From assembly GCA_945861625.1 (NCBI GenBank), contig CAMAVI010000034.1:1-35902 (forward strand): DNA of 35,902 nucleotides. Direction: 5' to 3'. Of the stretch, positions 15,948 through 23,943 are shown piece by piece. The DNA is from Candidatus Sulfopaludibacter sp. SbA3 (lineage in GTDB: Bacteria > Acidobacteriota > Terriglobia > Bryobacterales > Bryobacteraceae). Each line of letters begins with the position of its first letter. Positions within the stretch are counted from its first letter, which is position 1. The translations under genes were made by a program, and so were the position numbers. The notes beneath the pieces are model-generated. The model was not told the origin of the DNA and ran no database searches. It worked only from the letters and a program-made list of their open reading frames with translations.

Positions 15948-18900
15948 ATGTTGTTTACCTCACGTTCAAGCCAACGCACGCTGGCCCCCTACGTCTCCAC
16001 TTGGCTGGCTGGCGTCTATCTATTCTGCGGCACGGCAGCGGCACTGAACCCGGATCATAAAATCACTCAGTATTCCCATCGCATCCGGCAGGTACAGAAG
16101 GGCATTCAGCCGGCGTTTATCTCGGTTGTCAAGCAAACCAGCGATGGCTATCTCTGGCTGGGAACACAGGAAGGCGTGATCCGCTTTGATGGCGACCGTT
16201 TTTCTCCTGTCCCTGCGTTACAGCAACCTTCCCTGCATGACGTTTGGGCCCGCGATATCGAAGAAGATCGCGCGGGAAACATCTGGATGACCGCCGACGA
16301 TTATCGCCTGATCCGCGTCGCGCCCCACGCGGTAAGAGTATTCACTGAAAGTGACGGGTTGCCGACCAAGGAGTTTTCCTGCGTATTCATGGGAATCAGT
16401 GGTGAGATATGGACCTGCACGGCCACTGGTCTCGTACGCTTCCGCGGGGACCAGTTCGAGATACTGCAGGCTCCCGCCCCCTTCTCGACGCGCCCCATTG
16501 CCGGTTGCCAGGACTCCGATGGAAAGGTTTGGCTGGGCGGGGGATCTTCCCTGGAATCTTTCGACGGCGGCAAGTTTTCGCCGGTGCGGCTGCGTTCGGT
16601 GAGCGGTGAACTGGCAATCCGGTCGTTGATTTGTGTCGGCAAAGATGTGTGGATCGGAACGGGCAAGGGCTTGGTCCGCCTGAAAGGCCAGCAGGAAACG
16701 CTGTATACGACGAAGGATGGGATTGCCGACAATGTGATCCTTACCGTGGCGCCGGGATCGGGTGGTGCGATCTGGGTGGGCACGCGCAAGGGATTTAGCC
16801 GGATTCGCGGCGGTGACATCGAAAGCTATGACACCAGCGATGGACTTTCGCAAAACACGGTGGCCGCTTTGGGTGAAGACAACGAAGGAACTCTCTGGGT
16901 GGCTACCAAGAATGGATTGGACCAATTCCTGGATGGCTCCTCCACCCGGTACACGCGTACCGAGGGTCTACCCGGCAACAACATGGGACCGGTATTCGCG
17001 GACCGCCGCGGCGTACTTTGGGCAGGAACACTGGAAGGGGGCCTGGCTCGCTTTGATGGACGTCTGTTTGTGACGGTAGCCAATCTGGGATCGGGCAGGG
17101 TCACCTCTCTTACGGAATCGGGTGACGGCGCTCTTTGGGTGGGTACGGAACGAGGCCTCCGGCGCGTGCGGGACGGGCAGCTCCGGGGAAACTACGGGGT
17201 CGAGCAAGGCTTGCCTTCCTCCGAGGTCCTATCCCTGTTCACGGATCACAACGGAGACCTGTGGGCCGGCACGCGAAAAGGCGTCGCGATTTTTCGCGAT
17301 GGGTATTTCTTTACGCCGGCCGTTTTGGCCAAGGAACTGGCCGGGCCCATCGCGGCCATCGGTGAAACGCAAGATGGAACCATGTTACTGGCGCTGGAAC
17401 ACGAGAGTCTGTATCTCTACAAGAATGGCGCCGTCCAAAAATTTGAAGACAACTCAACGCCGGGACCCCGCCTCCGCTTCCAGGATGTGAACTCGATTTA
17501 CACGGACCCGGAAGGCGTGGTCTGGATGGGCGCGAACGGCGCGGGCCTCGGGATGTGGCGCAAGGACAAATTTTCGCGTTTCCTGATACGGGATGGCCTC
17601 TTCGACAATGAGATTTACGGTGTCGTCGCGGATGGCGCGGACCGCCTGTGGATGGTGTGCAGCAACGGTTTCTTCTGGGTCAACCGGTCTGACTTGTTCC
17701 AGTACGCCGGCGGAAAGGTCGCCAAGATCACCAGCACGCCCTATACTCCACTCGATGGTTTCCGGTCGCAACAAGGAACGCCCGGAGTGCACCCCGCTGG
17801 TACAAGGAGCCAGGACGGCCGCCTGTGGTTCTCCAGCACCAACTCTTTGCTGGCGTTCACGCCCGGACCCGGAGTTCGCGGCGGCGTCCCCCCCGTGAGG
17901 ATAGAAGAGGTAACGGTAAACGGGGCCAGCATGGACACCGGCCGCGCGATCCAGTTGGACCCGGGAACCGACGGCGTTTCGCTCCGTTACACGGCAATTA
18001 CTTTTGTTTCGGCCAGCCGGCTCACGTTCCGTTATATGCTGGAGGGCCGCGACAAGACTTGGACCGAAGCCGGAAGCCGCCGCGAGGCATTCTACACAAA
18101 TCTGCCGCCGGGGAAATTCCGGTTCCGCGTCGCGGCTTGCAACGGTAGCTTCCCATGCAAAGAAACCACCAGCGCTCTGGACTTCGAAATTCTCCCGCAC
18201 CTGTACCAACGCCCGTGGTTCATTGCGCTCAGCACGGCCTTGCTGGTGTTGCTGGTGTGGGCTTTCCATCGTTTCCGCGTGCGGCAGTTACGTGCGCAAT
18301 TTGTGATGGTGCTGGCTGAGCGCAGCCGCATCGCGCGTGAACTGCACGACACGCTGATTCAGGGATTTTCCGGCATCACCATGCAGATGCAAGCCTTCGC
18401 CCGCCGGCTTCAGTCGACCGCCGACCAGCGAGCCCTGAGCGAGATCATCCGCGACGCGGGCATCTGCCTGCAGGAGACCCGCCGCTCTGTAGCCGGATTG
18501 CGCGCCGGAACCGGACCAAAAGCCGGGCTCGCGGATGCCATCGCGGACGCCGCGCGCCAACTCACCCAGGAACGCGACATCAAACTCAAGCTGCATCTGG
18601 ATGACGGCCATCAGCACCTGCCCGCGGACGTAAAATACAATCTGCTGTGCATCGCCCAGGAAGCCATTACGAATTCGATCAAACACTCCGGAGCCAGCAC
18701 GATTGAAGTGGCATTGACCTGCTCGCCGCGGGCGCTGCACCTGATTGTCTACGACGATGGCCGCGGACTTTCCCCATCCTTTATCGCGGTTAACCGGAAT
18801 GACGCCGGCAGCGATAGCGGGCATTACGGTCTGGTTGGTATGCGGGAACGCGCCAGTCAGATCGGCGCCGAATTTGATATTTCCAGCGCACCCGGCCAAG

Positions 18901-18983
18901 GCACGACGGTTTCCGTCCACGTGCCCGCCGGTCAAGAAAACGCGCTGGCATCTCCAGTAGAAACAGTAGAGGCCGTCCCATGA
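15948..18983 (+). CDS. two-component sensor histidine kinase with Reg_prop beta-propellers
   Basis: Sensor of 1011 aa. A signal or anchor sequence (1-33) leads into about 14 Reg_prop repeats of the form DGxLWLGTxxGLxRFDGxxF (about 55-640), enough for two seven-bladed propellers, and then a Y_Y_Y domain (about 670-750). One membrane helix follows (about 756-776). The cytoplasmic HisKA_3 domain has H800 in RIARELHDTLIQGFSG, then a HATPase_c domain with YDDGRGL and GLVGMRERA. It senses an external ligand and phosphorylates the next gene product. Unlike the large hybrid sensors of Bacteroidetes, it has no receiver or AraC domain. GGCGGA precedes the ATG by eight bases; the stop overlaps the regulator in an ATGA. 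Confidence 0.93.
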   Translation: MLFTSRSSQRTLAPYVSTWLAGVYLFCGTAAALNPDHKITQYSHRIRQVQKGIQPAFISVVKQTSDGYLWLGTQEGVIRFDGDRFSPVPALQQPSLHDVWARDIEEDRAGNIWMTADDYRLIRVAPHAVRVFTESDGLPTKEFSCVFMGISGEIWTCTATGLVRFRGDQFEILQAPAPFSTRPIAGCQDSDGKVWLGGGSSLESFDGGKFSPVRLRSVSGELAIRSLICVGKDVWIGTGKGLVRLKGQQETLYTTKDGIADNVILTVAPGSGGAIWVGTRKGFSRIRGGDIESYDTSDGLSQNTVAALGEDNEGTLWVATKNGLDQFLDGSSTRYTRTEGLPGNNMGPVFADRRGVLWAGTLEGGLARFDGRLFVTVANLGSGRVTSLTESGDGALWVGTERGLRRVRDGQLRGNYGVEQGLPSSEVLSLFTDHNGDLWAGTRKGVAIFRDGYFFTPAVLAKELAGPIAAIGETQDGTMLLALEHESLYLYKNGAVQKFEDNSTPGPRLRFQDVNSIYTDPEGVVWMGANGAGLGMWRKDKFSRFLIRDGLFDNEIYGVVADGADRLWMVCSNGFFWVNRSDLFQYAGGKVAKITSTPYTPLDGFRSQQGTPGVHPAGTRSQDGRLWFSSTNSLLAFTPGPGVRGGVPPVRIEEVTVNGASMDTGRAIQLDPGTDGVSLRYTAITFVSASRLTFRYMLEGRDKTWTEAGSRREAFYTNLPPGKFRFRVAACNGSFPCKETTSALDFEILPHLYQRPWFIALSTALLVLLVWAFHRFRVRQLRAQFVMVLAERSRIARELHDTLIQGFSGITMQMQAFARRLQSTADQRALSEIIRDAGICLQETRRSVAGLRAGTGPKAGLADAIADAARQLTQERDIKLKLHLDDGHQHLPADVKYNLLCIAQEAITNSIKHSGASTIEVALTCSPRALHLIVYDDGRGLSPSFIAVNRNDAGSDSGHYGLVGMRERASQIGAEFDISSAPGQGTTVSVHVPAGQENALASPVETVEAVP

Positions 18984-19621
18984 GCAGTCCGATGAGCAAT
19001 CCCATCACTATTTTGTGTGTCGACGATCACCCTCTCGTACGAAAAGGAATCGCGGCCATACTTGCCAATGAACCCGATATCAAGCTGGTGGCCGAGGCCG
19101 GCAGCGGACAGGACGCCCTCGAGGCTTTCCGCACCCATCGTCCGGAAGTCACCCTCATGGATCTTCGCCTTCCCGGAATGGACGGCATTGAAGCGACCAA
19201 GCAGATCCGCCAAATCGATCCGGAAGCGAAGATCCTGGCGCTCACCAGCTACGACGGCGATCAGGAGATTTACCGCGCCCTGGAAGCCGGCGTGCGCGGC
19301 TACTTGCTGAAGGAGATGGTACACACGGAAATTGTGCGCGCCATCCGCGTTGTGCATTCGGGCAAGAGGCTGATGCCGCCCGAAGTCGCCGAGCGGCTAA
19401 GCGAGCACTTCCCGCAAATCGCGCTTACGCCGCGCGAAATCGAAGTGCTGCAACACGTGGCCAAGGGCTATGGCAACAAGGAAATCGGCATTCTTCTGGG
19501 CACGGCGGCAGGAACGGTCAAGATGCACCTGCAGAATATCTTGTCCAAGCTGGGCGCTTCCGACCGCACGCACGCGGTGACGCTGGCCCTCCGCCGCGGC
19601 ATTATCTATATCGACCGTTAG
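18980..19621 (+). CDS. NarL/FixJ family response regulator
   Basis: Response regulator of 213 aa. The receiver domain has the acidic pair D15/D16 (CVDDHP), phospho-acceptor D61 (LMDLRLPGMDG), T89/S90 and K111 (YLLKEM). The C-terminal LuxR-type helix-turn-helix spans about 148-210 (LTPREIEVLQHVAKGYGNKEI). It is translationally coupled to the propeller sensor kinase, its obvious partner. Its targets are unknown; the divergent kor operon and the repeat at 15752-15785 are nearby candidates. The TAG stop shares bases with the tsaB stop on the other strand. Confidence 0.95.
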   Translation: MSSPMSNPITILCVDDHPLVRKGIAAILANEPDIKLVAEAGSGQDALEAFRTHRPEVTLMDLRLPGMDGIEATKQIRQIDPEAKILALTSYDGDQEIYRALEAGVRGYLLKEMVHTEIVRAIRVVHSGKRLMPPEVAERLSEHFPQIALTPREIEVLQHVAKGYGNKEIGILLGTAAGTVKMHLQNILSKLGASDRTHAVTLALRRGIIYIDR

Positions 19622-20253
19622 GCCTCCTTCCAGAACAACTCGGCATCGGACCGGCGCACGTAGTTCGCGTCAATTTCCGCCGGGTCCCGCGCTTCGCCGC
19701 GAAGAAACTTCTCGCGCGCAATCCGGCCGATGGCTCCGGCAATCGCGAGCGGAGCTTTCGTGCAGGAATATTCCAGCGGGAATCCCTGCGTGATGAACTC
19801 CATCTCGCCTTGCGGCAGCGAATCCAGCCAGAAGGGCAGGCTGCCGACCTCCTCCTCACGGATGGGATGCAACGAGGAGTCGTACACAGCGCCGTAAATC
19901 TCTCCGCGCCGCGCGTCAAGCACAACCGCGCGCAGTCGCTTTGTCCCGAAAGACGCCAAAGCCTGTAAGTTGGAAATGGCAACCACCCCGCGCCCGGTGG
20001 CCTCAGCGAGCCCCTTCACCGCGGTCAACCCCACGCGGACTCCCGTGAAAGATCCGGGGCCGGATGCCGAAGCGAATCCGTCGAGGGATGCCAACGTCAA
20101 CTCGTGCCGCGCCAACAGTTGTTCGATCGCGGGAAAGAGTGTATGCGCGAAGCCCCCGGGAGAGTGCAGCGTATGCTCTTCGATCACACCGCCCGCGTCC
20201 ACCAACGCAATGCTGCCGGTTTCACCGGTTGTATCCAGCGAAAGAATGCGCAC
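19618..20253 (-). CDS. tsaB: tRNA threonylcarbamoyladenosine biosynthesis protein TsaB
   Basis: TsaB of 211 aa, the partner of TsaD and TsaE in making t6A37 in tRNAs that read ANN codons. The ASKHA fold begins MRILSLDTTGETGSIAL. The family hallmark SGPGSFTGVRVGL is at 64-76 and DARRGEIYGAVY at 113-124. The C-terminal ANYVRRSDAE follows. The start is the GTG at 20253, two bases after the stop of the DUF5060 gene, so the two are probably translationally coupled. Its stop codon overlaps that of the convergent response regulator. Confidence 0.93.
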   Translation of the reverse strand: MRILSLDTTGETGSIALVDAGGVIEEHTLHSPGGFAHTLFPAIEQLLARHELTLASLDGFASASGPGSFTGVRVGLTAVKGLAEATGRGVVAISNLQALASFGTKRLRAVVLDARRGEIYGAVYDSSLHPIREEEVGSLPFWLDSLPQGEMEFITQGFPLEYSCTKAPLAIAGAIGRIAREKFLRGEARDPAEIDANYVRRSDAELFWKEA

Positions 20254-20255
20254 GC

Positions 20256-21893
20256 CTACGGAACCAGCCGGTACACTTTATCCAACGTGTAGGCCTTTCC
20301 GTTCGCGTTGAGCAGCAGTACGCGCAGACTCATCACCGCCGGGAACTTGTTGGCGATCGAGGAAGGAATGGCCAGCGTCCCTTCCCTGCCGGTTCCCACG
20401 ACGCGGTATCCTTCACCGTCGAGGGCCACCTCGGCCGTCCATTCCACCAGCAGCGAACGCGTCCCGCGCGTGTCGCGCTTGATCTTGAGAGCGAATTTCG
20501 CCGGCCGCGCCAATGAAATCTGGTCGCCTTCCGGCGCGGCGATTTCAAAGGGAATCCGCAGAGGGTTCTGTTCGACTTCCTGTACCGGAACCCGGCGCGA
20601 ATCGAACTTGTAAGACTTGAGCATGCCTTCCTTGCGTCCCTCACGCGACACCCGCAGTACCCAGTCGTGGGTCTTATCGGGAGGCTCGCCGGTGAAGTGC
20701 ATTCCCTTGTAATCCTTCTGCGGAAGCAGGTCGCCTGTCGCCGGATTCATCCACGCGACGTCATAGTTGTGATTCTCCACGGTCAGTTCGACCAAACCAG
20801 GTTTTTCCACGTAAACGATGTACTCAATTCCCTCAAGCGCCACGGCGCGCGCGCCGTCGACATCGAAATACGGCTCCAGTTCCCAGTACCTGCTTTTGGC
20901 CATGAACTCCGCCCACACTTTCATGGCGGGGCCTGAACCGCCTGCCGGATATTGCCCGTTCATTGTCGCGTTCCACAGATCGCGCTGTGTCTGGATCCCC
21001 GTGTTGAGAGCCGGGCGTTGGTGGAACTGATGCTCCACCGCACCGACATTGGCGTCCACGGTTCCGTAGCTCAGCATGTTCATCCAGCCATCGCCGGCCA
21101 GCGCGGCGGAAGTCGCGGCAGCCAGCGTGGTCCGGGGATGATCATATGGGTCCAGCTTCTGCAGCAGTCTGCCGGCGTCCTTGAGAACCGCGCGGCCATG
21201 TGGAGTCGCTTCAAACGACGGCAAGCCGGCCCAGGTAATATTGAACGCGGCGAAACGGGAAACCATCTCGCCGGCATATTGCGCGCGCGGTCCCGCCTCC
21301 GCCGGAATGGCCGCCAATACGATGTCTGCGGTCAAACCCTTGGCGTTGATCGAGCGGATGCGTTCGGCGGCTTCGCGCAAGTCGGCGCCCGCGTCGAGCA
21401 CCACGCGCAGATGCGTGAACTTGTCCCGCGCGTATTGATCCAAGGCGCTGTCAAATTCCGCGCGCGGCAGCGCCACAAAGCGGTCCATGGCCGCTGCCGT
21501 CCAGAGATGCGGCTTCTGATTTTCCGTCGCGAAGTGATGCACGTTGGCGGTGCGTATGAATCCGGGCGCATCGGATTCCCGCGCGGTGAGCTGCGCGGTT
21601 TTCCCGTCCAGGCGGCTCAGGCTGCTGGTCAGGCGGTAGTCCCAGGTGCCCAACTCGGTCGGCGTAAAACGGATGACCAGCTTCGACCCTTCGACAAACG
21701 CGCGAAGCAAGTACGTCTTATGGCGGGGGGACCGGAATTCCGCGTGCAACTGAATTTGCGCGGGATTCTCGCCCGCCATCAGATCGAAGTCTAATTCACA
21801 CGCGCTCCAGGCCTGGACATCGGCACACCCGGTTTGCGCGAGCGCCGGGACCGCGGCCAGCAGCGTGAAAAACAGCACTCGTACCAGCATCAT
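20256..21893 (-). CDS. secreted DUF5060 / glycoside-hydrolase-like protein
   Basis: Exported protein of 545 aa. The chosen start is ATG at 21893, giving a signal peptide (MMLVRVLFFTLLAAVPALAQ) behind a GAGGGG site; a longer reading to 22187 would run antisense through the divergent gene. An N-terminal DUF5060 beta-sandwich (about 25-110, ELDFDLMAGENPAQIQLHAEF and GTWDYRL) precedes a TIM-barrel-like region (about 140-400) and a C-terminal beta domain. In characterised relatives this arrangement belongs to carbohydrate-active or putative collagen-binding proteins. Clear catalytic acids cannot be identified by eye, so it may bind rather than cleave a glycan. Confidence 0.75.
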   Translation of the reverse strand: MMLVRVLFFTLLAAVPALAQTGCADVQAWSACELDFDLMAGENPAQIQLHAEFRSPRHKTYLLRAFVEGSKLVIRFTPTELGTWDYRLTSSLSRLDGKTAQLTARESDAPGFIRTANVHHFATENQKPHLWTAAAMDRFVALPRAEFDSALDQYARDKFTHLRVVLDAGADLREAAERIRSINAKGLTADIVLAAIPAEAGPRAQYAGEMVSRFAAFNITWAGLPSFEATPHGRAVLKDAGRLLQKLDPYDHPRTTLAAATSAALAGDGWMNMLSYGTVDANVGAVEHQFHQRPALNTGIQTQRDLWNATMNGQYPAGGSGPAMKVWAEFMAKSRYWELEPYFDVDGARAVALEGIEYIVYVEKPGLVELTVENHNYDVAWMNPATGDLLPQKDYKGMHFTGEPPDKTHDWVLRVSREGRKEGMLKSYKFDSRRVPVQEVEQNPLRIPFEIAAPEGDQISLARPAKFALKIKRDTRGTRSLLVEWTAEVALDGEGYRVVGTGREGTLAIPSSIANKFPAVMSLRVLLLNANGKAYTLDKVYRLVP

Positions 21894-21923
21894 TCTCACT
21901 ATACCCCTCACTCTATCGCGTCG

Positions 21924-21929
21924 TATAAT
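21924..21929 (+). promoter_or_regulatory. consensus -10 box, leaderless promoter
   Basis: A perfect TATAAT lies exactly six bases before the ATG at 21936. Transcription would begin at or within a base or two of the start codon, giving a leaderless message. There is no Shine-Dalgarno. No good -35 is visible. The whole divergent spacer between 21893 and 21936 is only 42 bases. Confidence 0.6.
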
Positions 21930-21935
21930 GGCCGC

Positions 21936-22667
21936 ATGAAAGCAGCGGCCTTCCTGCTTTGCCTCGCTTCGATCGCAGCTTTCCCTGCCCCCGTCCCAGA
22001 AGAATTCCAGTCCCGTGCTGGAGTCGTCAAAATTACTCCCATCCAGCATGGAAGCCTGACCCTTGCAGCCGGCGGCAACGTGATACAGGTCGATCCCGCC
22101 GTGAGTGGCTTCGGGGCCAGCGACCCGGACTTCGGCTCCGTGCCGAAAGCGGACCTCGTATTGATCACCGACATTCACGAAGACCACCTCGACAAGGCCA
22201 GCCTCGCCAAGGTCCGCAAGGCCGGGACGACGGTAGTCATCCCCGGCGCGGCGGCGGGTGACGTGCCCGGCGGCGTGGTCATGAAGAACGGAGAGACCAG
22301 GAAGTTCGGCGCATGGATCATCGAAGCCATCCCCATGTACAACTTGAAGCGTGGCCCGGCGCCCGGCGAGCTATTTCACGACAAGGGCCGTGGAAACGGC
22401 TACGTGGTCACTTACGGGGGCTTGCGGATTTATCTCGCGGGAGACACCGAAGGCATCCCGGAGATGCGCGCGCTCAAAAACATCGACGTCGCCTTTGTGC
22501 CTATGATTCTTCCCTATACGATGGCGCCGCTGGAAGCCGCCGCTGCCGTCAAGGCTTTCCACCCCAAGGTCGTGTACCCCTATCACTACGGCAAGTCCAA
22601 TCTGAAAAATTTCGAGAACGCGCTCAAGGGCACCGGAATCGACGTGCGCATTCGTAGCTGGTACTAA
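21936..22667 (+). CDS. exported MBL-fold metal-dependent hydrolase (UlaG/RomA-like)
   Basis: Metallo-beta-lactamase-fold protein of 243 aa with a signal peptide (MKAAAFLLCLASIAAFPAP). The fold begins ITPIQHGSLTLAAGGNVIQVDP. The metal-binding loop reads D79-I-H81-E-D83-H84, so the first His of the usual HxHxDH is Asp, a variant I recall from this subgroup. GDTEG (D at about 172) and the late YPYHYG His complete the site. It could hydrolyse a lactone, phosphodiester or similar bond in the periplasm; substrate unknown. Transcription is probably leaderless. Its TAA shares bases with the stop of the convergent YdcF gene. Confidence 0.85.
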   Translation: MKAAAFLLCLASIAAFPAPVPEEFQSRAGVVKITPIQHGSLTLAAGGNVIQVDPAVSGFGASDPDFGSVPKADLVLITDIHEDHLDKASLAKVRKAGTTVVIPGAAAGDVPGGVVMKNGETRKFGAWIIEAIPMYNLKRGPAPGELFHDKGRGNGYVVTYGGLRIYLAGDTEGIPEMRALKNIDVAFVPMILPYTMAPLEAAAAVKAFHPKVVYPYHYGKSNLKNFENALKGTGIDVRIRSWY

Positions 22668-23254
22668 ATCCCCAGCCAGTAGGCGATCAATTTTTCATAT
22701 TCGGTGAACAGAATCTTCTGCGCTTCACGTTTGTGCCACCAGCCATCCACCGTAAAGAATTCATCAGGGGCCGCGCCCATCAGGATGGTAAGATCCGGCG
22801 CCATGTTCTGAAAAACGCTCTTGGACCGGCGCGTGTGATAATTGCTGGTCACAATCATGACGCGCTTGTACCCCTGGCGGCGCAACTCCGGCACCACCGC
22901 CTGGGCTTCTTCGAGCGTGGATCGCGCGTGGTGCTCCAAGTGCGCGAAGTACGAATCCGGAAATCCATGGCGGACGGCAAACGGAATCGCCAAGTCGCAT
23001 TCGTAGTTGCCATAAGCCCCGTCCGTCCCGCTGACAATGACTTTGGGAACGTAGCCGTCGCGTTCCAGTTGCGCGGCAGCGAGAATGCGGCGTCCCCAGC
23101 CATCCCCGGCCAACACCACGGCTACATCGGCCTTCTGCGGAGGGTCCGCGTGCACGAGGAACGCCCCCATCGCGCTGAGGACGCGCGCGCGAAATACGAT
23201 GCCGAACAGCACGATCGCGCCGATCGTGAATGCTGTGCGAAGTTTCAATCCCAC
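22664..23254 (-). CDS. YdcF/DUF218 family membrane-anchored protein
   Basis: Protein of 196 aa with one N-terminal membrane helix (about 8-24) and a DUF218 (YdcF/SanA-like) domain. The family core is visible as DVAVVLAGDGWGRRILAAAQL (43-63), VIVSGTDG, STLEEA and VTSNYHTRRSK. Relatives are implicated in envelope integrity and vancomycin tolerance (SanA) or SAM binding (YdcF); no reaction is established. The start is a GTG at 23254. It lies 14 nt after the next gene upstream in the same direction and probably shares its transcript. Confidence 0.82.
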   Translation of the reverse strand: MGLKLRTAFTIGAIVLFGIVFRARVLSAMGAFLVHADPPQKADVAVVLAGDGWGRRILAAAQLERDGYVPKVIVSGTDGAYGNYECDLAIPFAVRHGFPDSYFAHLEHHARSTLEEAQAVVPELRRQGYKRVMIVTSNYHTRRSKSVFQNMAPDLTILMGAAPDEFFTVDGWWHKREAQKILFTEYEKLIAYWLGI

Positions 23255-23268
23255 GGAATTGCGCGCCG

Positions 23269-23916
23269 TTACTTTTCTTCGGAGTCTCTTGACTCCAGAT
23301 GGCCGACGGACTTCAGGAGCCGGAACATGCGTTCCACTTCTTCCTCGTCCTCCGGACAGAGCAGAGGGTAACGCGCGGGAGCGTCCCGGCGGACAGCCTG
23401 GAGAAGTTTTCCTGTCTCGCGTGAAGAATCCGCTTCCCCACCGGCAGGACTGGAATCACTTGCTCGCTGCGCGGACTCCACTGGCGGTTCACCCCAAAAT
23501 TCGCGGTGCGGAACTCCGTCCAGTAGCGCCGCGTGGGAAAGCCGCTGAATATGGCGAAGCAGGCTGCCGCAGGACTCCTTGTCTCCAGCATAAAAAACCA
23601 GGATGCGATGATGCCCCCTCAGCGTCAAGAACAGAGCCAGCGGCGAGTTCCATCCGGTCTGATCCACGCCTTGGATTTCCAGCCAAGGAATCGTCACCTT
23701 CCCGATCGCGAGATACGCCGGGTGAATCTCAATGACCGGGCGCAGGGCCAGTACTCCAACCACCACGCCGGAGACCGCAAACAACGCCGACGCGATCCAG
23801 CTCGGCGTCCAGCGCAATCCCATCCACCCGCTCAATAGTGCACCGCAAAACGCAGCCACCAAGAGCGAGAGGTACAACCAAGACGGAGCGTAGCGGGCTA
23901 AAGGTCGGCTCACCAC
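23269..23916 (-). CDS. membrane protein with PH-like domain, uncharacterised
   Basis: Protein of 215 aa that I do not recognise with certainty. Two membrane helices occupy about 12-31 and 38-60. They are followed by a short beta-rich stretch, RPVIEIHPAYLAIGKVTIPWLEIQGVD, resembling bacterial PH (bPH2/DUF-type) domains found next to paired helices. The C-terminal 80 residues are charged and probably disordered, ending in an acidic segment. Tandem GTG codons at 23916 and 23913 are both possible starts. It precedes the YdcF gene by 14 nt on the same strand. Confidence 0.6.
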   Translation of the reverse strand: MVSRPLARYAPSWLYLSLLVAAFCGALLSGWMGLRWTPSWIASALFAVSGVVVGVLALRPVIEIHPAYLAIGKVTIPWLEIQGVDQTGWNSPLALFLTLRGHHRILVFYAGDKESCGSLLRHIQRLSHAALLDGVPHREFWGEPPVESAQRASDSSPAGGEADSSRETGKLLQAVRRDAPARYPLLCPEDEEEVERMFRLLKSVGHLESRDSEEK

Positions 23917-23943
23917 TCCAGGCTACCATCGGGCGCCGGGTGG

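Noticed and set aside
21894..22187. Longer start for the DUF5060 protein
   Set aside because: It would run antisense through the MBL gene and place the signal peptide internally; the ATG at 21893 has a ribosome site and a proper signal peptide.
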